28,234 bases of DNA from Lingula anatina (Eukaryota > Brachiopoda > Lingulata > Lingulida > Lingulidae), in contig NW_019775729.1 in assembly GCF_001039355.2 (NCBI RefSeq), forward strand, positions 26,374 to 54,607. Reading direction: 5' to 3'. Positions within the stretch are counted from its first letter, which is position 1. Every line of letters starts with the position of its first letter. Shown in pieces: positions 12,601 to 24,600 of the stretch. A program made the translations under genes and the position numbers. Below the pieces are notes generated by a model. That model did no database searches and was not told the origin of the DNA. It saw only the letters and a program-made list of their open reading frames with translations.

Positions 12601-15600
12601 TCAGAAAACAAACACTTTATATCTTGCAGATTTTGCAGAAACAGACAAAAAAGAACAGTTTCTGTAACTCATATCTTGTTTGTCTATTTCTGAAAAAAAA
12701 TCTAAATGAAACTATTACTCGATACACCTGAGCATATTTGCAGTTGTTGCAAAGATTCTCAGAAAATTTACTGCAGAGCAAAAACAAATCTGTAATATCG
12801 TAATCATTAAGCAACATCAGTCATGGTCAAGAGATACGTTTACACTATCTCTTCTAGTTTGTTTACATACATTACCCAAAGACCACACATCATAACACCA
12901 GCCATCATCATTGCCATAGTACACACATAGATAAAACTCTCTCTTAAAGGTCATCAGCTTGTATTTTCTCTCAAGATAAATGGTGTATATGGCTACCCCC
13001 ATGCATAAGGTGGCTAGCAAAAGGCTACCAACACAAAGATATACTTGGATTTTATATCATGTATAGATGCACTTAAATGCAGAAAGGTCCTTAAGTGTAA
13101 TATTGTTTATGCTATTCTATCATAAAAAGATAATACCTGAATCTTCTTTGCTGAATTCTTTAAAAAATTAATGATTCACTTCTATTATTTTGACATTAAA
13201 ATATCAGGAGGACTTTATGTCAGGGCTACTACTTAAAGCAGATGTTGTAAGATTTTCATGGCCACAATTGTAGGAAACAATGATTTTTTCAATTTTACAA
13301 AATCAAGTAAATAATACTGAAACATCCAGCATGACTAATTCCTGTTTTCCATGCCAGAAGCCAATTAATAGGCCATAGTCAATTTTCATATCCCAAGTTT
13401 GCATACATATCAATTTAAGTCCCCTACCTTCTAGAGCATCTTTCCATGCCTGTTTGTCATCTGGGACACCATCCTTCTTCTTCAAGAACTCTGAGGGTAT
13501 GTAGGCCACCTAGAAGATGAGAGAAAAACCACATTTGGTTTGTTTTAACACCTGAACCTATTTTACTCAAGCGTTCTTTAAATCAAAAAAGGGTACCCTT
13601 ATTCATTTTACCTTGAAAAATACATCTTACATGATTATCAAAACAGAAATTGTAACTACTAAAACAAATTTAAAACATCACTCAGGTGAACCAAGAAAAC
13701 TATTTGTGAAGACAGCTAGACCTCTTCCAAGAAAAAAGGTAATAAAAAGTCAACATCATCATAGCCATAGTACATCTATTGATAGACATATTGCAGGTCC
13801 AGAAATAGGCAAAATTTTATGTATATCTTTCCCTCCACTTTTACTTGAAGCTCACCTGTTCTTTGGCTTTCTTCTTCCTGACCAGCCATGAATCTGGATT
13901 TAAGGCATCCAAGACCTGGACTATCTCTCCCTCCCTGAAGGCAATCTTTTTGGCCTGGTCGGTGTAGTTCTTAATCAAGGCGTATTCCTTGAACTGGACA
14001 GCCTGGGTATTGATACCAAAATAAAAAGATAATTAGATTGTCACTTTGGAAAAAAAACATTATAAACAACCATACAATCAAAATAAATTATCCAGGCAGT
14101 GAATCAAATAATTCAGTTGGAAATGTAACCAAGTGAATATTTCAAATCAAGTGGTATAAATATGTCATTTTTTTCTGAGTTACAGCATAGCTGCACCTGC
14201 TGACAGCAGGAAGATACACTTGGTGATCCCACATCTAACACCCCATTTCCATAGATTTTTAGATCGATCTATCCCTGTGGGGAGTCTCACTAGATTACTG
14301 TCAGCTTGGCCGGCTTAGGCGTCTGTCCCGCCTACTAAAAGCTGTAAGGGGGTAATTAACTATGGTGCCCGCTCGGCTGACTGCAATTTAGCGTGAACCC
14401 CCAGGGAGTTAGGTCGATCTAAATCTTAATCTTTAGATCAATCTAAATCTCTGGGAGGCACCCTAAGGGTTACAACATGAATACACAGAATATCAGATAA
14501 AGGTGATCATGAAAAAACTTAAATGACATGTGGCATAAAAAATTATTTGCACTAGTACTTTTCCTTACATCTGCAGCTTTCTTCTTCTTTCTCAAAGCTT
14601 CTTGTTCGTCAAGGTCAGCACTGCTTTCATGTTCAGACACCGCTGGAGTTAAAGTTATTAGAGAAATACTAAATGTCACATCAAATTCATAAGATCTAAC
14701 ATAATCAACACAACTAAAAATTTTAAATTGACCAAATCAAACCAACCAATTTTATTTTCCCCACGGTTGTTCAATAATGAAATGGAAACTTTATGACACA
14801 AGAGGAATACTTCAAAAGATAGAATGAAAGGAAATATAGAGCAATGCCAAAGAACATTTTTAAAAGCTGCTAAATAGAAAGATCAAAGGCATTTAATAAA
14901 ATTGTTATGTCATAAATTCCCTTATTTCAAAACATAATCAACTCAGAACAGCAGCACTTTTCTTTCCCTTTTTTCCTAAAAAATCTGATATAAAAAGAAA
15001 GAATTCTGCTACCCACAAAGCCTTTGCCCACCAGTGGTTATTCTCTTGTGCTTATCCAAGTCTGACTTACAATCACATGAAAAAAAATCTGATAGCCAAA
15101 TAAGTGATTTCTTACCAAAGGAGAATCATATTTTCAAAAACTTAACCCTCAAATACAGTAACTACTGGTCTCTAAAAGACAGACAATTTTACATTTTAGT
15201 AGACCAACACCATTTTATCCATGGTAAAAATAGACTGAATTTTTTGTTGCATCTTTTGTTAAACTAGTCTTTGAGGGAAGATTGGATAGTGGTCTGGTTC
15301 AAAGGCCTTATGGTTATTTGAGAAACATTTCTACCAAAATCATAGACTTACTTTCCACTGTGAGAGCAAAATTGCAGTAGACTGCTCCTGCAGAGTTATT
15401 AGCCGTACAGGTATACTCTCCTCCATCTTCAATGGAGGCTTTTGGGAGCTCCAGAAAATGGAGGCCCTCTGCCTTGTAGATCTTACGGTGGGAGTCAGAT
15501 TTGAGAAGTTTTCCATCTTTGAACCAGGTGACTGTTGGCTCTGGTTTACCTGCATTTGACATAAATTATTTTAATATATGTGTAATCATATATCCAATAT

Positions 15601-18600
15601 TTTCATGGTTATCCACTTATCAAAATAGGTCTAGTAAAAGCAAAAATAATAAATAAGTAGTTTAATGACTTACCTATTTGGCATTTATCTTGCTGTGATA
15701 TATAAGTGTTTTGCAAAATATTTTAAGAAAAAACTTTGATCTGCTACAAATCCATTTCAACAATTAATCCAATGAATTTCCATTAACTGATTTGTGATTC
15801 TTTCCTTACCTTGTACCAGACAAGAAAATCTGACTTTCTCAGCTTCAATTATCTTCTGTGAGAGTGGCTGCTTGATAAATTCTGGGGCAACTTCCAGTAT
15901 CTCCCTGTAATAATACCACACGATTTAGGACTCAAAGGCTCATATTTTGAAAGCAAACTAAGTACATCTGGTTGTTTATTATATGATAGTGGCTTTGTTT
16001 CTTCTGTCTTTTTCACTCCTTCTATGGGGGATTTCCTATTATGTACCGCAAGATGGAGAAGCAAGGCCACCCTAAAGATTCGATCGCTTTATTAACTCAC
16101 AATACATACGTGGTAAACTTTCCTGATTACTAGTACATGTACCTTGGACATAATAACGACATAATAATTTGTTATTATGCCCAAGCTAGTACTTACTGGT
16201 ACACCAGAAGGCGGAAGTGAACAAAGTCACGAGGTGGTCACGTGACACAAAGTTAATCACCGCGGGCAATTTTACTTAACCGAAGGACGTATATTGAATA
16301 TACATCCTTGCTTAACCCAAGGAGTTATAACTCCTTGCTTAACCACAGTTATAGACGAAATATCTATGAAGAGGTAAAAATGGGTGTCTTAGTAACCTTA
16401 ATTAAAACAATATCTAAAAATCTTTCCGCGTGTAAGAAGTGGGTCATAAACAGTTTATTCTCGAACTGCGGTGTCATAATTGCAGCTTAGTTTACCTTTC
16501 TGGTGTGGGAGATTTCTCTCGCTTCACAGCAATGACACTAACGCTGACATTGTAATACACTGAGCCCTCTGTACTGCTCGCTGTTACAGTGAAAGCACCG
16601 CCATCTGAAGGTTTGGCTTCTTTAATGGTAAGGGTGTACTCGTCTTCCATCTGAACAATTTCAATTCTCTCTCCGTCAGCGAACAATGGATCTCCGCCCT
16701 TAAACCACATCACCTCGGGCTTCGGCACACCTGGACAGAAATATACAAAGTAAATAAAACAAGAAAATTAAGAAAAATAAGACGTCTTTCTATAAACAAA
16801 ATATTTTATAACCTCCTTTAAAAACATTTTATAGAACTGGTGTTGGCTATTATTTTCCTGAAATAGGCTAGGGAAATGACGACTGCTTTAGGTCGGTGCA
16901 GACCACTTTACTCATTGGGACATGCAGTATTACTACGAGGGGTAGGCCTATAGAAAGAACGGCATGTCCAGAGTTGTGGAGCATCTTCCCGTCTGATGGC
17001 ACTTACTAGTATAGGCCCCCCTACTACTACTGTGAGCCGCTCACATCTCGTAAAAAAAAGGGGGGGGTAATCTAACTGACTGGAGGTGCATGTGTGTTTA
17101 TGTATATAGACCTATAGGAGTATATATGTAAAGTTAATATAGGCCTATTACATGTGTAGTTAAAAGATTAAAAACACTGAAAATGTGCTCCCTAGCAAGT
17201 TAATAATGTCTGGAGCTCTTCAGGGTTAAAAATAAGGTTGTTACTTTCCGTGTCATCTAGACCTCTATTTAAGTATCAAGACCAATTCAACTCTTGCCCT
17301 TAAACTTTGATGCATGCCTGCACATGGCGTCTTTCTCAGTGTGGGCGAATATTATCATATAATATTTGGAACCCGGCCGAATTATTCACCACTGTCATTT
17401 AAGACCCTATTAAGGCAGAAGTATCCTTATGGCGAGTTTCAAGTTTTCACTCGTGGTTTTCTTTCTGCTCGCGGTGAAAGATGTACAGTTACAGAGAGTT
17501 CCTGTCCCGGCTGTCTCTGTAGTTCCCAGCGCAGGTAGGTAAAAATTAGATTGTGATTTCTACTTATTCTTTGAATGGGCGAATTCATCTCGGGTTTCGG
17601 AACTCGGACGCAAAATAAGACGAAACTGGCCCTTTTAGCTCTAAAATTTACGCTACAGCTTGCAAATAAGTAAAATGTATATAATAATGTACAATACATA
17701 TTTATTTTGACCATGAAAAGACTCGAAGTCGTGCCCGTCAAAGTTTTAAACGTGAAATAAAGATGTAATTTCCTTCTTGTTTTCGTTTTTTAATGTACGT
17801 CTGTACTTAGATACTTACAAAATATCTACCATGGACCGTTGAAAGTCGTCTTTGCAATTTGTATTTCTTTTAGTCTTCTTTTTTATTTTCAATTTTCTTA
17901 AATGTACATCTGTGTTAAGATACTTACAAAAATTGATCATGGATCGCTCAAATAAGTCGTCTTTTGCAATTTGTATTTCTTGTAGTTCCCAGAACGTGTG
18001 GGGAGGTGCAAAGTCATTTTTCTGGCGACAAGTTTAAGGAAGGTGTCTATACCATCGACCCTGACGGCCCCGGGGGAGAGGACCCGTTCCAAGTCACTTG
18101 TACGACCAGAGGTGACTTATCGGGCCAGGGCGTCACTCTCATAACACACCAAGGGGGCAAAACGCCACGACCTATAAATTTTTATGACGAAGGTCGTCAT
18201 ACACATGATATTACATTTACATACAAGCCAACATTGGCGCAAATTGAAAGTCTCATTAAGGTCTCCAGTAAATGTCGACAATTCGTGCAGCTTCACTGTC
18301 ATCATGCGTATAATTTCCACTCGGGCTCAGACCATTGGTGGGTGTCTCGGCAAGGATGGAATATGACCAACTGGGGTGGGGCTCCGACCAACAGCTCCCA
18401 GTGCGCATGCGGCGTGCAAGGCCGGTGTGATAAATCAGGGTTAGAAACGTTTTCTTTTAATCATATAATAGAAAAAAACTGACTTACTCACTTATTTTCT
18501 CTCTCTCAATTACTTCCTATTTCTTGGGACCCATTCCCAGCGAATGGCTTTGAGCAGTGTACATAAAAGCAAGTGATTATACACGAACGTTGGAAACAAG

Positions 18601-21600
18601 AGGAAGTGTGTGTTAATCTGTTCATTTGATTGCAGTCAGCGAGAGAGTCCATACGGAGTTGGATCGCTCTACGTAGTACGATAGTTTTATTGGAAAATAG
18701 CTCTAGTGTTTTGGGTATTGTTCCAGGTCCGTAATCAGCAGTTTCAAAGGGAGGTTCTTTACTTAAAAAGTGTAATTTTTACCGTGAAACCTTCGTATAT
18801 AAAGATCAATTTCTGAGCAGACCTTTTCCCGGCAAAAATGACAATTCGTTCAAAGCCCCCGAACTCTCCCCTGGGTACAGGCCCGTGTCCTTTATATATA
18901 TATATATTTTTTTTCTATCTGCGCTGAAGTTTTGCTTGTCTCACAAATCAACCCTTTTGGGGTATATGTTGCCGTGGTCTCATGGCCAACAACAATGCAC
19001 GAAGAGCAACGTAAATCAGTAGAAAATTGATGTTTGATTGAGAACATTGTGCTGTATTTTTTTGCTGTTTGTTTGCATATTTTAGACGGAAATGTAGGCG
19101 AGGGTATTATGTATGGAAAACAATATGAGTCTGTAGAAAAATAGATATTTCATTAAGGACATTATGCTGTTTTTTTTTTTTATATAATTTAGAAGGGATT
19201 GTAACTGCAACATAAATGATTATGAATGGCGAAGCGACGAGGGGTACCTGGACGATAAGCGCTATCTACCAGTGAAACAAGTGTCAGTCAGAGACGTGGA
19301 TGGTGAAGAAGAGATAGCATCCTTAATGGTGAAACCGATGGAATGCTATGGGGGTAATAAAATATAATAATTTTATGCTAAGACCAACATATATGCAATC
19401 CTAATGTAATTCCACTTCAAAAAGAATATGAAAACAACGCTGATCTAGCCACATTTGTTCCGTGATATCAATTTGATTGGCAAACACATATTTCTAGGTT
19501 GTAGATATTTTAAAATAGGCCTACGAAGGAAAATGATAACTTGTAACCGCTAAAACAACATGACTTTGTTTCATTTTCATCCCCTCTAATGTACAGGTGT
19601 TATCCCCAATCCCACTTATTTCAAACAGTTTTGGTTTATTTAAATGGGTGCATTAGTATAGTGCGTTGTCTTCATATCTAATATTAGATCTCTCAATATT
19701 ATGTGCTGATGTCTAATATGTCTCGTTAATGTTTTTCAAACGATGTAAAAGCTAATAAGAATAGCTACATTAGTTATCAAATCGGCCTGTTAACTAGAAG
19801 ATTAATTTTTATGCCATGTTTGTTCTTAAATGACGTGAGGTGTATCTGGTTTAGTTTTTCAGAAAAGAAAGTATGTATAGCATTTCCGAGTTTGTACTTC
19901 AAAGATGCGATTGTCGGTACGTAGTGGAAAATTGTTGAAAATACTTGGAAAATATTTCATATTCCAACATTTCATTTCCAATCGAGAGGAAAAACGAGTT
20001 TTTTTAAAATATGTAATCCTTTTCTATGTTTTTTTACAGGCCTTATAAACGGACAGGCGACAGAACGGTACGTTATAATCACGCTTATTTTATTCATAAA
20101 GAGGCGAATTATTAACACTAAATAAAACGGACTTTAATCGCGCTTTCGACACGTTTTCTTCATGCCCAAGCCAACTTCACCCTGTCCATTCATTTAAAAT
20201 ATTGAAATCAAACGCGTTTCTCGGATCATTTGTTCATTACCGGTGATCCACGTCAAAATACATTATCATATCTTGCCGTTATCATGCTCCACACATGATC
20301 TCGGATTTCGTTTTTTTTTTTAATTTTGCGAGTGGTGTTAATAAGATTTTTTGAAAGCTTGGAACACAAAAATTATCACTTTATTTGGATACAATATCCG
20401 CTTCATATCCTGTGCTTTTAATATACAATTTGGCGTGTAGAACTTATTTTTTTCGAGTTATCAATTTCTTGTACGTCTGCTCCTTACAGATGTCAGTGCA
20501 GTCTCCATGCCGAAGAGAAAGCATCAACCACAACGGGACCCTTGCTTCTTCAACTTCCAGATCTCGTCTACGGGCAGAGCCGAGATGACCTGTGGATTGA
20601 TGACGGCATCCGAAACCAGAAAATCACCGACGTCTATCCAACTTTCTTCAAATCCAAGAAGCGGCGTCAGCTATTCCCCTGTAACAACGTTAACACTGGC
20701 GTCACCCCTGAGTGCTCCAACGTGCTGCAAAGATGCCCAAAGGACTGTGAGCGCCTGGCAAAGTTAAAACTTGCATCCATGTCTCTATCCTCCAAGGTGC
20801 TCTCGGGAGGCGCTATGAAGCCATTGGGCCAAGTCATGTGCGAGAACGCAGGAGCAAAGTTGCCTTCCCCTGGGCGTCGTATCGTGGCTTTCTATAAGAC
20901 AGCAACTGCCTGTGGCTCTGTCCATAGTTCCACCCACGTGTTCCCAGATGCTCTTACCTTATGCTGCCATAAGTTCACGCTGCCTTTCTCTAACCAACCG
21001 TATAATGTATTCAATGAGAATTGCACTGCTAACGTCAACCTTAACTCGTTCATCGGCCAATAATTTGATTGTCGCTGACATAAATATTTGTACTAATTTA
21101 ATAACATTTGAATAAATAACCGATTGTCAAAAATACTCGTCTTTGTGCATGGTATTTTTGCAGGTACAAATTATTGGTTACAGGGTTTCAGAAATGTAGG
21201 GGGTACACAGTCGTGCAGTCACAAGAATAGAAAATAGTATCGTCTCGCTACGGCCTTACGTATATGCAAGCATGAAACATCAAGAAAGTTATGCTCCTAG
21301 ATTCGCCTATGGCACCAGTATTGACATAGAAAATGGGTTTGGGATATCATTTAATAAAGGCAATAGAGAAAAAAATAATTAAAAATTGACGTACCGGAGA
21401 TCTTGCAGGTGATTGTGATGGTCTCCCCTTCATTGACAGTAATGTCATTTGGTTTTTCGACAAACTGTGGTGCCGCCACTGGTTTCTTCCCAAGCTGTTT
21501 TCTGAGTTCCTCCTCCTTGGTTGATTCTTTGTCATGTTTCTCAGCCTCCTCCTCTTCTTCTTCTCCGATGATTGACAGGGGGCGGGACTTAAAAGCGATT

Positions 21601-24600
21601 TTCTCATCAATGGAAATGTCCTTGTGTCTGTCTTTGTCAACTGAAGACAATTAAAAATGATATTAATTTAATCATTGTTGTGAGCAATTATTGATTAAAC
21701 ATTTACCAATACTAACACGAGCTACGACTCTGTTGACATGTACATGAGCATTATTTCATTTATCAGTATGAAATTTCAATCCGATTCCAAAGCCAAAACA
21801 ACCAATACTGGCAGTCATGAAAAGGCAGCTAGTCCAAACAATATCAAATTTAGATATGCTATCAGCACGCATCGTGTGTTGTATAGAAAAGTTTTTTAAT
21901 AAAGCATAAATGAACTGACGGTCTTATCGTTTTCTTTATCTGTCTATCCTAGATGCTTTCTTCAGGCCGCTGTGTTTCCGTGAATTGACAGTACAGTGTA
22001 ATAACCAGATTTATGCAACTTTCTAGGATATAGGAAAGGCGCACATGTTCAACGCAATGGGGTTTTATACCATAACATAATTCAGTTATACTGATAAGTC
22101 CCACTGCTTGGCAATCTTTTTAGATAAATCAGAACTGATAGGAAAAAACCTCAAGGCAATTTTCACTCATAAATAGAATATCATTTCAGTGTATGGCGTT
22201 TGCAGAGAAGTGCCGATCACTAAGCAATATCTTGCGAAAATAAATGTATATATATATATTTGAACCTATCACTTTCTGGAAGACGTATGTTTTAGTGTGT
22301 TTATTTTCATTGCATTATGGGACCTATTTTTGTGGCTGTTTTTCAGTCAAATCCCCTCCACAGCTAGGAAAGTTCAGCGCTGATTATTTGGAAAGAGGCC
22401 ACTGAAATCTCTGAAGGCATCCTCCAATTAGTAGGGTATGGCATTTTGTGCAGTAGAAACTATTACTAGTATGCTTTGTACACTGAGCCGCAATTTAGAG
22501 AAATGTTCTACATGTATCTGGATATTTAGTTGTTATCAGAATAAAAATATTGGGTTGATCAATAAGCTATTCTAATATCTATTTGCTAATATTTTTAAAT
22601 CACATTTTCTCTTTACTAAGACCCTTTATATCATTGAGTTCCATGGCCAAATGACGAAGCCTGTAACTGCATCAACATCAATCATGTTGAAAAAGAGCAC
22701 CACTGGCCACCGCCGTGTCTTCCTGTTGCAGGTGGTAAGCGTGCCTTGATGATCCACGTCAAAAGCATTTACCCTCTGACGCTGGATTTTATAATTCCAA
22801 AGGTATGAAATAATGTTAAAACAATAAAATATGCATGTTCCTTTATATGACATATGGTTTTAGCACTGTTTACCGTTTATTAAAAATTTTGCATCTTGCC
22901 TTTTTTGTTTTGAAAACACACAAACGGCATTTGCGAATCGAAAACACAGGGTTTTGAATATGACAGAAAACTAAGATTGAATGCTTTCATGCATACGCGT
23001 ATACTAAGCAGTGTTATGCTCTTGGTGATAAAATGGCAAACAATATAGTTATACATCCCGGGGACAGTTTTGAAAAACAGAGATGTGATTTGATGTCATC
23101 TATTTTCAGTCATTCATATCCCCATAATGATGCAGTCATCACAAAATCTGAGCTTTGAACTTCCCTTGTAGGATATATGACTAACAAGGTACCTGAAAGA
23201 AAGCAGCTTTGACAGCACCGACGCTTTTATTATTATAATAACCCAGGTGAGTTTAAGGGCTCCACCAGTGTTTAATCGTTGGGTTGCAATTATATATATG
23301 GGGAGTATCCAAACACGTAAAAATAATTTAATATGTTAAGACATATACCTCAGTACTCGATGCGCAATGAGATTTATTAAATTCGGCCACTATAGTGCAG
23401 CTTTATTGTAAGATAACCTTGTTGATTAAAAGAATATAAACATGAGATTTTAGTTCGTCTCCACACAGGAGGAACATAACAAGCTTTGGTAATTTGAGAG
23501 GACTGCGATGTGATATTTCAAGCACAGTGTGCGCAAAAGAGTGGCATTTAAGATGCACGATATGAATACACCCGAAGAGGAAAGAAAAAAGGAAAAAATG
23601 TTAGGGCATGATGCGCAGGTCTTGTGACTCCAGATGAAATTTATGGCATTTAATATATATCTGGTAGTTTTCATGATAAAACATAAATATGAAATATAAA
23701 TAAATTACCATTAAAACCATTTGCACAATTTACCAGTAATAATTAATAAAAGATCAAGACATGGTCTATTATCTGCTTCTGCTTTTTTTAAAGAGATTTT
23801 GGAAGGTAGGATTTGGTCGAGTGCTCTCGTTTAGATTTTCGAGATACCGTAGCTGATACAGGTGAAGGAAATATGTTTTTCAGGTGTTTGTAGGCGTTCA
23901 AGAAATGAGAGAATGGCACTCATCTCTTGCTATATTCATTTCAAAGACCTTTTGTAAATATAAACCGATACATTTTTCCCATATTTTTTTCAGATATGTG
24001 TAGCTGCTGTTTAGTTTCCAACTTTGTATAGACTCATTAGCTGTCTTAAGGAAATAAAAATTATCTCTTAAACATGAATCATTAAAATAGTTCTGTATTT
24101 AACAATGCAGTGCTGAGAACAGAAATATATTTTTAAAACTTTGTGTATGTTCTTTCCTTACCTTTAACCAAGAGATATGCCGTTGTGGAGGCCGTTCCCT
24201 CAGTGTTCTTGGCAAGACACTTGTAGGCTCCTTCATCTTTGGCAGATATGTTCTCGATAAGCAGGGATATGACTCCATCATCGTGAAAATTGAATTTGTA
24301 TCTTGGGTTTTCGGTTATATCCACTTCATCTTTAAACCATCTGATCTCAGGTCGGGGAAATCCGACGACCTGACATTCGAAGCGTTTTGTTTCCCCAAGT
24401 CGCACCTCCTCCTTCGAACCGGGCATTTTGACGATGAATATCGGGGCTAAAAGAAAGCAGAAAGCAGAAACTGTTACAGGCTTTGGAAGACGGGGGAAGC
24501 GGCGCGCTAATAATCTGCCGTCTAATTAGACCTGTCTGCCTGACTATGCTTCCCCCATGACTTCTATATAACATCCAAAGTCAAGATCGTGCCAGCAGCC

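Noticed and set aside
12817-13020. Minus-strand open frame of 67 codons in the 3.6-kb intron
   Set aside because: No recognisable motif, no flanking splice sites in phase, and length expected by chance in AT-rich sequence.
17314-17538. Plus-strand frame of 74 codons around nested exon 1
   Set aside because: Lacks a signal-peptide core and does not join exon 2 in the homologous frame; the frame from 17429 does both.
20507-20767. Overlapping plus-strand frame of 86 codons in exon 5
   Set aside because: A shadow frame; the frame joined by phase to exons 1-4 runs through to the stop at 21063.
24347-24574. Minus-strand frame of 75 codons overlapping the Ig1 exon
   Set aside because: Different frame from the Ig domain and no domain of its own.
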